From QKMZ01 sp012965515 (GTDB lineage Bacteria > Cyanobacteriota > Vampirovibrionia > Obscuribacterales > Obscuribacteraceae): a DNA stretch of 64,000 bases. The stretch spans positions 62,001 through 126,000 of the forward strand of contig CALFMP010000014.1 in assembly GCA_937879965.1 (NCBI GenBank), read 5' to 3'. Positions within the stretch are counted from its first letter, which is position 1, and each line of letters begins with the position of its first letter. A program made the position numbers and the translations under genes. Of the stretch, positions 1 through 8,977 are shown one piece after another. The notes under the pieces are model-generated. The model was not told where the DNA came from, did no database searches, and saw only the letters and a program-made list of their open reading frames with translations.

Positions 1-332
1 GAGCGTGCTGACTCGCTGATTACCAGCGCCTGATCGCGCTGTTCTCCATTCAGGGCGGTCTTCAAAAGCAAGTCAGTCATGCCGAGAATGCCATTGAGCG
101 GCGTGCGCAATTCATGCGTGAGTTTGGCTATGAACTGTGACTTCTCATGCACGGACGTTGAGAGATTTTGCCCCGTCTGTTCGAGCTTCTTTTCAGTTTC
201 TTTGAGATGCTCTTGCGCGGAAGAAGCCTGATTTTCGTACTGTTTGTTCTTGAGCTTTTCGATCGCCAGCTCGGTTTCCAGCGCCTTGATGCGCTGCCTC
301 AGATCACTGAATTCATCTTCTGAATTTTGCAT
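1..332 (-). CDS. Histidine kinase, N-terminal part (truncated by window edge)
   Basis: This is the 5' part of a sensor histidine kinase whose 3' end lies beyond base 1. About 110 residues are visible. They begin with a charged helix (residues 1-55, coiled-coil-like) and run into a HisKA dimerisation domain with the H-box HELRTPLNG, whose His is the expected autophosphorylation site. There is no N-terminal membrane segment, so the visible part looks cytoplasmic. The ATG at 332 lies 17 bp after the stop of the upstream GGDEF/HD-GYP gene on the same strand, so the two are probably co-transcribed and may share a signalling pathway. No clear Shine-Dalgarno precedes the ATG, which also suggests coupling to the upstream gene. 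The ATPase domain is not visible. Confidence 0.85.
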   Translation of the reverse strand, partial: MQNSEDEFSDLRQRIKALETELAIEKLKNKQYENQASSAQEHLKETEKKLEQTGQNLSTSVHEKSQFIAKLTHELRTPLNGILGMTDLLLKTALNGEQRDQALVISESAR

Positions 333-348
333 GGCGCGTAAACGGTAA

Positions 349-3186
349 TCATGCGGGGGTGTCTTTATCCAGGCTCCGTTCTGGTCTTTCGCTTTCTTTG
401 AGGCTGTTCAATACGGCAATGAATATGTCGACAAGAAATGGGTCAAATTGGCTTCCCGCGCCTTCGCGCAACGCCTGAATCGCGCGTTCCGTAGACATTG
501 CCGGTCGGTACGGACGATCTGAGATCATGGCGTGATAACTTTCGACAATGTGAATAATGCGGGCCGCAAGCGGAATTTCCTCACCGCTCATGCCATTTGG
601 GTAGCCCGTGCCGTCCCAGCGCTCATGGTGATGTTCGAGGATTTCGCAAACGTCACGCAATGCGCGAATTGGTCTAAGCAATTGTGCACCAAGAATGGGG
701 TGCTGTTTGATAATCTCCTTTTCTTCTTGCGTGTAGATGCCGTCTTTCTGCATCAAATCCTGCGGAATGGATAATGTGCCAACGTCGTGCAGGAGACCGG
801 CGACGCGAATCTGCTCCACTTGTCCCTGAGACAGTCCCATGACTTTTGCAAGTAATTCGGAAAGGCGAGCAGTTTCCAGATGGTGGACTTTGTTGTACTC
901 AGATTTCGAATAGAGCGTCGACGCCAGTGCTTTGACCATCTCAACGACTTCAGGTACGAGTTCCTCCTTATCTTCGACGCCGGGTGGAACCGAAGGTGGA
1001 ACGAAGTTTGTCGGCTGGTAGGTTGCCGGAGCCTTCTCGCTCTTCGCGTGCTCGGCTTGTTCGATGGCGATGAGGTTGTCTTGATTCAAATCATTGGCGG
1101 CATGAACCTGGTTTCGTCCAAGACGTTTTGACAAATAGAGTGACTTGTCTGCCAGGTCGAGGAGTGCCTGCTGGCTTTGCGCGTGCTCGGGAAAAGAGGC
1201 AATACCCATCGATGCTGTAACACTGATTTCGATGTCATCGTGGTGAACGACTTCGGCAAGGAGACTGCGTCTGATCCGCTCCGCTACAACAATCGCGCCT
1301 TCCGTGTTGACCTCGGGCAGGACGAGGAGAAACTCTTCGCCGCCGTATCGAACCGGAATGTCGACGTCGCGGCAGTCGTTTTTAATCACGCTGGCGACAG
1401 CGCGTAAAACAGCATCACCAGCCGGGTGTCCGTGATTGTCGTTGATGGACTTGAAGTGATCGACGTCGATCATGACTACAGACACGTTACGTTGATAGCG
1501 CTCTGCCACCCGCAACTGTTCCGCCAGTTTTTCTTGACCGGTACGGTGATTGTAAAGCGTGGTCAAACCATCTGTGGTGGCTTGGCGCTGGACGCGTGCA
1601 TAAAGTCGAGCGTTCATCACTCCTGACGCAACTTGGTCGGCTACGGATTTGAGGAATGTTTCGTTATCCGGAACCCAGTGCGCGACTCGTTCGCATCTGA
1701 ATCCCCCGAGCAGTCCCAGCAGTTTTTGCTCATAGGTGACTGGTATGAGGAACATCGATAGAATCGGAACAGAAGTCAGATTGTGTTCGCGGAATGGTGC
1801 GAATTTTCTGTCTGTTTCCGCGTCGTTGCAAACCAAAGCCTGCTCGACCTGGAAGTGCTTTTTGAAAATCTCGAGGCATTTCATGTCACCATTCGAATTG
1901 ATAATGCTGAAATCGCTTTCGGTTGTATACTCAGCGCGAATCGAATCCTGAGGCTCCTCTTCGCTGGGAAGCACAACAAAGCAGCAGTCCAATTCTCGCC
2001 AGCCGGCCAGTTCTTCAAGCATGTCGCGAAGGTTGGCATTGATGTCGAACGAACGCCTGATCGTATTGCTTATGCGGTGCAGCAAATTGTCCTGATTGCG
2101 CAACAGTTCCGAATCTGACTTCGCTTTTTGATAATTCGCTGCTTTGATCTGCTCTTCGGCTTTGTCCTTGTGCAACTTCTCTGTAGCTTCTTCCAGCCTT
2201 TGTGCATAATCGTCGAGAAGCTGGAGTTGCGAGGCCAATTCTTTCTCGATGCGTCTGTGTTTGAGCGATGACTTCACGCGGGCGAGCAGCTCGGCATCCG
2301 GACAGGTATCCGAAAGACAGTCGTCGGCGCCAGCTCTGAAGCCTTCAATGCGCGAGCCTGAATTCGCATCATTGGCTAAAGCTTCAGCAGTAATGAGAAT
2401 GACCGGCACCTGCTTCCACTGCTGAGACTCTTTCAAGACAGAGCAGAATGAATAGCCGGAAGTGCCCTGAATTTCAGCATCAAGCAAGATGAGGTCAATG
2501 CGATTTTGCTGCAGCAGCTCCATCGCCTTGTCGCTGCTTTCCGCTTCCAAAAGTTGATAGCGATTGCCGAGAACGCGCGTATACCGGCGGCGGGAAAGGC
2601 GGTTGGAATGTGCGATTAGCACAACATCCTTTTGCGTGAAACTGTCGGCAACTTCTTCTTCCTCTTCCGGTGCCAATAAGTCCATCGCATCGGGCAGCTT
2701 GCTCGTCAAATGTTCGCCAAGCCGCTTCAGTGTGGAAACGTCTTGGGCGGTCACTTCTCTGGAACTGTCGAAGGAGATTACGCGTATTAGCCCGCGATGT
2801 ATGCCTGTGCCAAATACCGGATTTTCCATCATTGGAACAATCACATAGGGATAGCCTTCAGGATCGTCCGATTCGTCTTTGTTCTTATTGAATGCTCTGC
2901 CTACCCAGGGCGATTGCGTGTGAGTTACCTTCTGAGCCAGGTGCGTGTTTGCCACCGTCAGTGGTTGCTGGTGCTCATCTTGCAATTGTTCGACAATTTG
3001 CCGCGCCTCGACATCATCTTCGGCGGCTGAAAACGTGTAGACATTGAGCAAGTCATGCTGCCTGCTCAAATCCACAAAGCCATAGTCGAATCCGAGAATG
3101 TGGCAAATATGCCGTTTGACCGCGTCAAAGAATTCCTCTTTGGGAGGAAGTTTTGAATCTTGGGAAATGCTTTCCGTGCCGGTCAC
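349..3186 (-). CDS. GAF-REC-GAF-GGDEF-HD-GYP cyclic-di-GMP turnover protein
   Basis: This 945-residue cytoplasmic signalling protein carries both a diguanylate cyclase and a cyclic-di-GMP phosphodiesterase domain. Domain order: a GAF-like sensor (about 15-165), a receiver-like domain (about 186-312, Asp236 at the phosphoacceptor position), a coiled coil (315-370), a second GAF (375-530), GGDEF (540-695) and HD-GYP (745-930). The cyclase motif is intact (GGEEF, 615-619) and an inhibitory I-site RDVD (606-609) sits five residues before it. HD-GYP keeps the HD pair (800-801), HHERWDGTGYP (853-863) and the histidines before it. The receiver lacks the usual N-terminal acidic pair (AHS instead of DD), so phosphorylation is doubtful. 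It is followed 17 bp later by a histidine kinase gene. Which activity dominates cannot be told from sequence. Confidence 0.93.
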   Translation of the reverse strand: MTGTESISQDSKLPPKEEFFDAVKRHICHILGFDYGFVDLSRQHDLLNVYTFSAAEDDVEARQIVEQLQDEHQQPLTVANTHLAQKVTHTQSPWVGRAFNKNKDESDDPEGYPYVIVPMMENPVFGTGIHRGLIRVISFDSSREVTAQDVSTLKRLGEHLTSKLPDAMDLLAPEEEEEVADSFTQKDVVLIAHSNRLSRRRYTRVLGNRYQLLEAESSDKAMELLQQNRIDLILLDAEIQGTSGYSFCSVLKESQQWKQVPVILITAEALANDANSGSRIEGFRAGADDCLSDTCPDAELLARVKSSLKHRRIEKELASQLQLLDDYAQRLEEATEKLHKDKAEEQIKAANYQKAKSDSELLRNQDNLLHRISNTIRRSFDINANLRDMLEELAGWRELDCCFVVLPSEEEPQDSIRAEYTTESDFSIINSNGDMKCLEIFKKHFQVEQALVCNDAETDRKFAPFREHNLTSVPILSMFLIPVTYEQKLLGLLGGFRCERVAHWVPDNETFLKSVADQVASGVMNARLYARVQRQATTDGLTTLYNHRTGQEKLAEQLRVAERYQRNVSVVMIDVDHFKSINDNHGHPAGDAVLRAVASVIKNDCRDVDIPVRYGGEEFLLVLPEVNTEGAIVVAERIRRSLLAEVVHHDDIEISVTASMGIASFPEHAQSQQALLDLADKSLYLSKRLGRNQVHAANDLNQDNLIAIEQAEHAKSEKAPATYQPTNFVPPSVPPGVEDKEELVPEVVEMVKALASTLYSKSEYNKVHHLETARLSELLAKVMGLSQGQVEQIRVAGLLHDVGTLSIPQDLMQKDGIYTQEEKEIIKQHPILGAQLLRPIRALRDVCEILEHHHERWDGTGYPNGMSGEEIPLAARIIHIVESYHAMISDRPYRPAMSTERAIQALREGAGSQFDPFLVDIFIAVLNSLKESERPERSLDKDTPA

Positions 3187-3371
3187 TTTAAACGGATGCG
3201 AATGAAATTAAGGAGTTGTAAATCGAGTCAGGGCCCACAATTTGAGTCTAACAGATGCAGCATTTTACGGACAGGACGCAGGCGCCTTGCACCTAATCAA
3301 GAGTTATATGCCCCGCGTGTACAAGGCTAACCTTCGCCTGAAACAGCGTCAAAGTTAGCTTTACAAGGCGC

Positions 3372-5327
3372 TCAATGCTTGCAATTGGTGACCAGTTCGC
3401 TGGCACGAGATGCCATGAAGAACTTGCGCCACCACCATTGGAATTGAAGAATTGTCCACAATTCTTTGCGTCTATCCGCCAGCCCGTCGTCGTGCTGTTT
3501 GAGCAATGCCCGCACGTACTCCGGCTGGAAGATACCTTGCTGGCGAAGGAACGCGTCATCCAAGAGTTCGTCAACTATCGGGCGAAACTCGGATTTAAGC
3601 CACTTACCTACAGGTATCCCAAAGCCCTTCTTGGGACGCTTGAGTATATACTCCGGCAATAGAGGCGCCACTGTCTTTCTCAGCAAGAGCTTGGTATTCG
3701 TGTGGTTTAGCTTCATTGAAGTCGGCAACGAAAGCGCGAATTCGACGAGCGGGTAGGCAAGAAATGGCAAGCGGACCTCGAGAGAGGCTGCCATGGACGC
3801 TCTGTCAGACTTGACGAGCAGATCGTCCGGCAGATAGGTGCTCATATCCAGGCGCATTGCCGCCTCGGCAGCGTCTTTTCCTGCAGATGAAGGCATCAGT
3901 ACTCTGTCGAAACCTGGTGCATCAAAGAGCTCTTCCTCATTTTCCGAAAGGTTGCCCGCGCGAGCCATTGCGTAGATTTCCGGAGTGAGCAATCCAGCCT
4001 GTTCTTTAATGGGGATAGAACCCATCCAGCGCAAGTGACGGCGCATGGGCGGCTCGTCTACGGCTGAAATGAATCTTTTGACCTTATAGTCGAAGCTGAG
4101 ATTATTGAGCGATACGGGCAGTTTTCGCAGCGCCGGCTCAATGAAATTGCGCCGCAGAGGTCCAGGAACTGTGCGCCATAGAGCCGCCATGCCGTGTGCC
4201 TGATATGTCGGGTAGCCGCCGAAAAGCTCGTCACCGCCCTCTCCAGCCAGCGCTACTGTGACATTTTGCTTAGTCATCTTCGAAAGGAAGTATGTCGGCA
4301 CAATCGACGCATCGGCAATTGGCTCGTCGAGATAGCCCCACAATTCGGTCATGGTTTCGAAAGCCAGGTCTGGCTTGAATGTGACGACCTTGTGGTCGCT
4401 TTCGATGTGCTTCGAAACGGCTAATGCATGCTCGGATTCGTCAAAAGAGCGGTCGGCAAAACCAATCGAAAACGTCTTGATCGGGCGCCCGGTTATCTTT
4501 GTGGCGATGGCGGCGATCCCGGATGAATCGATGCCGCCGGAAAGGAAGATGCCTAAAGGAACATCGGAGATGAGGCGCAACTCGATCGAGCGGCGCAGCA
4601 ATTCCATGAGTCGCTCGGAAGCTTCTTGCTCGTTTAGTTTGCAGGGCTGCGGGCTAGGATTCCAGTAATTTTTGATGGAAACTTGGCCGTTTTCTACAAT
4701 CAGATAGTGAGCTGGCATCAGCTTGTTGATGCCTTTGAATATTGAACTGGGCGCCGGTACGTATTCCAGAGCCAGGTATTTCATAAGCGCAGCAGGATTG
4801 AGTTCGCGCTTCACGCTCGGGTGGGCGAGCAGCCCTTTAATTTCCGATCCGAAGATGAATTGACCGTCAAAGATGCCCCAGTGCAGTGGTTTTTCACCCA
4901 TGCGGTCGCGGGCGATAAAGAGCCTCTGTTTGGCTCTATCCCAGATGGCGAACGCGAACATGCCCTCCAGGTGCTGCAGGCAGTCGACTCCGTACTCTTC
5001 GTAGAGGTGAACGATTGACTCTGTGTCGCTGGCCGTCTTGAACTTGTGACCTTTAGCCAGCAAGTGTTCACGGATTTCTTTGTAGTTGTAGATTTCACCG
5101 TTGAAAACAATCCAGGCGCTCTCGTCACTGTTGGGAATAGGCTGCTGCCCGGTGGAAAGGTCGATGATGCTCAATCTGGTCATGCCAAGAGCTGCCGAAT
5201 CAATGACTATGGAGCCCTCTTCGTCCGGTCCCCGATGGAAAATCGAGTGACACATGGCGCCGATCAGCTCCCTGGAGCCGTCCAGCTTTTCGTTGTTAAG
5301 GTTGAGATAGCCTACGATTCCGCACAC
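3372..5327 (-). CDS. asnB: Asparagine synthetase (glutamine-hydrolysing)
   Basis: AsnB makes asparagine from aspartate, ATP and glutamine-derived ammonia. The N-terminal class II glutamine amidotransferase domain begins CGIVGY and contains NGEIYNY (NGE at 76-78). The C-terminal synthetase domain has the pyrophosphate loop SGGIDSS (from residue 263). Class II amidotransferases need Cys directly after the initiator, which places the start at the GTG at 5327 immediately before the TGC codon and gives 651 residues. An in-frame ATG at 5378 would leave 18 extra residues that block the catalytic Cys unless they were processed. The length is somewhat above E. coli AsnB and resembles the longer bacterial forms. 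The gene stands alone, divergent from the thioredoxin-like gene at 5638. Confidence 0.93.
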   Translation of the reverse strand: MCGIVGYLNLNNEKLDGSRELIGAMCHSIFHRGPDEEGSIVIDSAALGMTRLSIIDLSTGQQPIPNSDESAWIVFNGEIYNYKEIREHLLAKGHKFKTASDTESIVHLYEEYGVDCLQHLEGMFAFAIWDRAKQRLFIARDRMGEKPLHWGIFDGQFIFGSEIKGLLAHPSVKRELNPAALMKYLALEYVPAPSSIFKGINKLMPAHYLIVENGQVSIKNYWNPSPQPCKLNEQEASERLMELLRRSIELRLISDVPLGIFLSGGIDSSGIAAIATKITGRPIKTFSIGFADRSFDESEHALAVSKHIESDHKVVTFKPDLAFETMTELWGYLDEPIADASIVPTYFLSKMTKQNVTVALAGEGGDELFGGYPTYQAHGMAALWRTVPGPLRRNFIEPALRKLPVSLNNLSFDYKVKRFISAVDEPPMRRHLRWMGSIPIKEQAGLLTPEIYAMARAGNLSENEEELFDAPGFDRVLMPSSAGKDAAEAAMRLDMSTYLPDDLLVKSDRASMAASLEVRLPFLAYPLVEFALSLPTSMKLNHTNTKLLLRKTVAPLLPEYILKRPKKGFGIPVGKWLKSEFRPIVDELLDDAFLRQQGIFQPEYVRALLKQHDDGLADRRKELWTILQFQWWWRKFFMASRASELVTNCKH

Positions 5328-5378
5328 GTTTGTTTCCGCCCGTTTGTCTGGATTTGCCATTTGTGGCTGTTTTGCCAC

Positions 5379-5637
5379 CGCCTAATTGTCCCTTTTATGG
5401 GCAAATCTGGCATTAGACGCGGTTTCGACAACAAATCCTGCATCTTAAAATTCGAAAACCTGGCAGGGGTATCGATTTGCGGGAACGGCTCTATATCGGG
5501 TACATATGTATTATCGACTTCGAGATTTAATCTTTTGGAAGCCCAAAATTTTGAACTTTTTTGTCGCTGGATACGTATTCAAAAGTATGTCCCCCTGACG
5601 GGCAAGTATCCCCTCTAAATCTTGGAGCCAGTCAGTG
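5379..5637. other. Divergent intergenic region, asnB / thioredoxin-like gene
   Basis: About 260 bp between two divergent genes must hold both promoters. I could not assign a confident -35/-10 pair. A GGAG at 5624-5627 lies 10 bp before the ATG at 5638 (7 bp before the alternative GTG at 5635) and is a good ribosome-binding site. No RNA gene or repeat was recognised. Confidence 0.5.
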
Positions 5638-6705
5638 ATGAAACGAAATCTCCTAAGTCTGGCTGCGTTGGCGCTTTTAGCGATACCGCAAGCTTCTGCC
5701 ATTCCTATGATCAAGGGTGATGAAGCCTCTTACAGAGTAAGAGAGCTTTCCACCGGAATAAATTGGTACACCAATTTGCCGATGGCACTTCAAGAAAGTG
5801 CGCGCACCGGCAAGCTTGTGGTGTGGATTCATATGCTGGGTAAAATCGACGGCGCCACTTGAAGCGCCGGAAATTCGCTGAGAGCCGTGTCGCTCTCGCA
5901 GGAACCAGCTTTCTCTTACCTCAAAGACAATTTCGTCGTTGGCTATAAAGACATTACAGGCGCGTCCTATGCCGGTGTGTCTGGCGTTCACATGCCTTCA
6001 GGCAATGCGGTGAGTACAACCAATGGCGCCGGTCCTCATAATTTGCAGACGTTTGTTCTGGCACCGGACGGTACCGTAATGACTTGCCTGCCTGGTTATT
6101 GGGCGCCGCAAGATCTTGTTTCTGAACTGAAGCTTGGGCAAGATCTCTACAAAGTCTGGAATAACAAAAGCTTGTCGCGCGCTGATAAAGATTCGTATTT
6201 CCGGCAAATGCATCAAGACCACTTCCGCACACATTCACTGCAAGAGCAGAGAAGAAGCCGCATGCAGGGCTTTGATATGAAGTACGAAGCGAAGAATCGA
6301 TTGCATACATCCGATTGCATACTCGATTCAAGGCTGGCTGCTACTGTACTGCAGAAGGGCATGAAACCGCCGATGGGCGCGTTCAAGACGACCGATCAGA
6401 TCATGCATGACCGCATGAGCCAGAGACCGTTTACGAATTACATGAACTTTGACGTAGTTGCATACACAGACTACGGCAGGCCTTTCTACAACAAGAATGA
6501 GGATCAACGCACCGCAACCGGTGAGGTCAACAAAGATCTCGCTAGAGCTCAACCGTTGATGGGCAATGTTGATGAAATGAAAGGTGCAGCCAAACGGGCA
6601 CGCAGGCAGCAACAGCAACGAATGGCTGGAGGCCGGATGTTGAATCGCGCAGGCGGCTATCTAGCTAGACGTGGCGTGCAAACATTCGTCCGCGCAATGC
6701 GATAG
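5638..6705 (+). CDS. Secreted thioredoxin-like protein with in-frame TGA (candidate selenoprotein)
   Basis: Read through the TGA at 5860-5862 this is a 355-residue protein. It has a signal peptide (residues 1-21, ending ASA), a thioredoxin-like fold (about 40-175: strand LVVWIHML, active-site region, strand FVVGYKDI, then FVLAPDG and LPGYW) and a basic, Gln/Arg-rich C-terminus. The TGA is codon 75, within GAT-TGA-SAGNSLR, just after the first core strand, where thioredoxins carry the redox Cys. Both flanks stay in one frame with normal codon use, and the part after the TGA runs 281 codons. A hairpin follows the TGA at a SECIS-like distance (separate entry). Alternatives are a Cys-to-stop mutation, a sequencing error, or two peptides with restart at the GTG at 5887, which has a poor ribosome site. 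The start could also be the GTG at 5635. No selenocysteine machinery gene lies in this window. Confidence 0.6.
5863..5897 (+). promoter_or_regulatory. Candidate bacterial SECIS element after TGA
   Basis: Immediately 3' of the in-frame TGA (5860-5862) lies a perfect 6-bp stem: GAGAGC (5880-5885) pairs with GCTCTC (5892-5897), with an additional T-G wobble below. The 6-nt loop CGTGTC (5886-5891) begins 23 nt after the TGA and has G in its second position. As I recall them, bacterial SECIS elements need a small apical loop about 16-37 nt from the UGA, with a G in the first two loop positions, so the geometry fits. A second small stem, GGCGC (5851-5855) with GCGCC (5864-5868), places the TGA in its loop. 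A short hairpin of this kind can also occur by chance. Confidence 0.45.
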
Positions 6706-6731
6706 TTGTACCGGACAGCGGCGGAAACTAT

Positions 6732-7370
6732 TTGTTAGACTATCTAACTGTGGCAGTTAGAACGAAACTAACAAGAGCTTTTTTCGCGAGGCCGACTGTT
6801 GAAGTTGCGCCGGAATTACTGGGCATGTCTCTTGTCAGACGATTGCCGTCCGGCGAAGTCGTGCGCGCCCAGATCGTTGAAGTAGAGGCCTACACCCAAG
6901 ATGATCCTGCATGCCACGCCTATCGTGGCATCACCGAGCGCTGCAAGGTAATGTTTGGTGCGCCGGGATTTGCGTATGTGTATTTCATTTACGGCATGTA
7001 TTTCTGTTTGAATGTTGTCACAGAAACTGAAGGTACTCCTGGTGCGATTTTGATCAGGGCGTTAGGAATTCCTGGAGGGGACGGCCCCGGTAAGCTCTGC
7101 CGTCAGTGGGAAATAGACAGATCCTTAAATGGCATAGATCTACTGGACTCAAGCTCTCCGCTTTTCCTGGAACCCGGTACCAAATATGGTGCAAAGCAAA
7201 TAAGTATCAGTGAGCGCATTGGCATCAATGTTGCTCAAGAGCGTCTATGGCGCTTCTTTGTCACCGATCATCCGCATGTATCGGGAAAGCGCAGCCGCGC
7301 ACTATCCAAGCCGAGAAGTACAGCCGGCAAGCCGAAGCTGTCGCGTTCAAAGCCGGTGCTGAAAGGATGA
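6732..7370 (+). CDS. mpg: 3-methyladenine DNA glycosylase (AAG/Mpg family)
   Basis: The product excises alkylated purines (3-methyladenine, hypoxanthine) from DNA to start base excision repair. The 212-residue sequence has the family landmarks in order: ARPTVEVAPELLG near the N-terminus, the catalytic region IVEVEAYTQDDPACHAYRG, the FGAPGFAYVYFIYGMYFCLNVV block, GAILIRAL and GPGKLC. The length fits the family and the C-terminus has a basic tail. The start is probably TTG at 6732 preceded by GGCGGAAAC; a GTG at 6750 is the alternative. Its stop overlaps the ATG of the next gene (ATGA), so the two are translationally coupled. Confidence 0.93.
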   Translation: MLDYLTVAVRTKLTRAFFARPTVEVAPELLGMSLVRRLPSGEVVRAQIVEVEAYTQDDPACHAYRGITERCKVMFGAPGFAYVYFIYGMYFCLNVVTETEGTPGAILIRALGIPGGDGPGKLCRQWEIDRSLNGIDLLDSSSPLFLEPGTKYGAKQISISERIGINVAQERLWRFFVTDHPHVSGKRSRALSKPRSTAGKPKLSRSKPVLKG

Positions 7371-7792
7371 CGTCGTTGCCGATTGAATCATTGCGCAAAC
7401 CGCACGTCGCCTGGCTGTCCGTGGCTGTTTGGATTGCAGTCATCTTTCTTTTCTCGCACCAAGCCTATTCTGGGGCATTTACAGAAAGCTATTTGCACGA
7501 TGCGAATATACCGATTCGCAAACTGGCACACATTACCGAATTCGGCATCTTGTTTTTACTTTCCCGGTTTGCTATATCGCAAAGCCGCTTTTCATCAGGG
7601 TGGGGCAATACGCGGCTGTGTGTTGCCGCATATGTTTTTACGCTTGCTAATGCATTGTTTGATGAGTGGCATCAATCATTCGTGCCCGGACGCAGTGCTA
7701 CCTTGTCTGATGCGACTGTAGATATGTGTGGTGCTATGCTCGCCTGGATTGCTGTTTTTCTCATTCTGAAACTGAAAAGGCACAGACCTTGA
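7367..7792 (+). CDS. VanZ-like membrane protein
   Basis: This 141-residue integral membrane protein has about four hydrophobic segments: an N-terminal helix (AWLSVAVWIAVIFLFSH), a second near IRKLAHITEFGILFLLS, a third around VAAYVFTLANALF and a C-terminal LAWIAVFLILKL. The signatures RKLAHITEFG and DEWHQSFVPGR are typical of VanZ-like proteins, a family named from the teicoplanin-resistance gene vanZ but mostly of unknown role in the envelope. The start ATG overlaps the mpg stop by 4 bp. A longer frame open from 7247 lies entirely inside mpg and is not favoured. No resistance genes are nearby, so a resistance role is not implied. Confidence 0.85.
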   Translation: MTSLPIESLRKPHVAWLSVAVWIAVIFLFSHQAYSGAFTESYLHDANIPIRKLAHITEFGILFLLSRFAISQSRFSSGWGNTRLCVAAYVFTLANALFDEWHQSFVPGRSATLSDATVDMCGAMLAWIAVFLILKLKRHRP

Positions 7793-8045
7793 CCGCGAGT
7801 TTCAAAAGTCACGTCCGCGTAAGTTGAATCCTAACGTTTTCAACAGCCTGAAAGTTTGAAAGCATTCCATTATCTCCGGTTTCTCTCCTTTCATATCGCC
7901 CGTTGGGGTGATCGAGGCGTCACAGACTTGCGCTTTAAACTTTTCACTAATCAAGAGATATTCTGCCGTTTTTGCGAGGAACAAACCATTTAGGAACTAC
8001 AAGAGGCCTTAGCCGATTTTTGAGCGGGTGTGTTCAGGGGGGCGT
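7793..8045. other. Intergenic region, nothing recognised
   Basis: About 250 bp between the VanZ-like gene and the next plus-strand gene. A 60-codon open frame on the minus strand (7802-7984) starts with TTG and shows no recognisable features, so it is not called. The only clear signal is the purine-rich AGGGGGG at 8036-8042, the ribosome site for the gene at 8046. Confidence 0.5.
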
Positions 8046-8951
8046 ATGAATCAAGAACAGGGTGAAGTATTCAATCAGATCAGACGTCGTCAAACCGAAG
8101 ATCTCAGTCGACGAATTCTTTCCTCTTTGAACACGTCATTCGTAGGCGATCAGACTATGGCGTGGCTGCAAAATGTCAATGAAAACGTTGATTCCAAGCC
8201 GGCTGCTACAGCAACTTTAGAAGACCCGCTCTGCCAGTTGAGCATGGTTATGTTGATGGATACGTTGTTCGATGACTTCAACAGATATGCATATCAGTAC
8301 AATCAAACGGAAGAAAACCGTGCCTTTGTCGTGACTTGTCGTCGCCCGGCCGGTGATGGCATCAAAGATCCAAGCAATCTGTATCAAGGCTATTTACAGA
8401 ACAGCGTCTGGGGAATGTGCGTCAGAGGCGATGCCAAATCTGTGCGTTTCTCTTTTATTCCTCCGAAATTTCTTTATGAGGATGAGACGAATCGCCCGGC
8501 TATTCCTGCTTTTGTCGAACTTGCGATTCAAATGTTCAACGAAGGTCCTGGTTGGTCTGTAGATGGAAAGCCGCTGAGGAATTCGCAGGTTTCTGCTCTT
8601 TCTAAGAAGATTTTTGCTCGTCTTGTGCGCGTTTCGCGCGGAGACGTGAACGAGACTGAACCACTTAAATTCGACGCTGTTGCCGAGAAGGCAGAGGAGC
8701 AGTCAATGCCGGGTGGAGTGCAAGCGCCCGTGCAAAGCCCCGCTGAGACCATCACTTTCTCTTTGCTTGCAGTTTTGGACGCAATAGATGCGGAAGTCGT
8801 TAGTTTGCAGCAGGAAGGCATGACTGCAATGCGTTCAGGTGGAATGGAAGCGATTATGCCAATCATGAAACGCGCCGAGGCGATGAGGGCATTGAGAGAG
8901 AGCACTGCAAGCGTTGCCCGCGATTGGGCGAAACTCTTGCAAGGCGGCTAG
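8046..8951 (+). CDS. Conserved-looking hypothetical protein, 301 residues
   Basis: I do not recognise this family. The product is soluble, with no signal peptide or membrane segment. It opens with a charged helix (NQEQGEVFNQIRRRQTED), has a mixed alpha/beta middle (about 60-200), then a Gln/Pro-rich linker (about 215-235) and a C-terminal helical hairpin (240-301) rich in Met, Glu and Ala. The ATG at 8046 follows AGGGGGG by 3 nt. The frame stays open six codons upstream to a GTG at 8028, but the strong ribosome site favours 8046. A convincing terminator follows 26 bp after the stop, so it is the last gene of its transcription unit. Confidence 0.8.
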   Translation: MNQEQGEVFNQIRRRQTEDLSRRILSSLNTSFVGDQTMAWLQNVNENVDSKPAATATLEDPLCQLSMVMLMDTLFDDFNRYAYQYNQTEENRAFVVTCRRPAGDGIKDPSNLYQGYLQNSVWGMCVRGDAKSVRFSFIPPKFLYEDETNRPAIPAFVELAIQMFNEGPGWSVDGKPLRNSQVSALSKKIFARLVRVSRGDVNETEPLKFDAVAEKAEEQSMPGGVQAPVQSPAETITFSLLAVLDAIDAEVVSLQQEGMTAMRSGGMEAIMPIMKRAEAMRALRESTASVARDWAKLLQGG

Positions 8952-8977
8952 TTCAATCCCATAGAATAAAGTCTATT

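Noticed and set aside
5860..5862. Genome-wide reassignment of TGA to an amino acid
   Set aside because: Many genes in the window end in TGA at sensible positions (349, 3372, 7368 and others), so TGA is a normal stop here.
7367..7792. Glycopeptide resistance function for the VanZ-like gene
   Set aside because: VanZ-like proteins are widespread and no van cluster genes are present, so only the family name is used.
7802..7984. 60-codon minus-strand frame
   Set aside because: TTG start, no ribosome site, no recognisable features and an intergenic position, so support is too weak.
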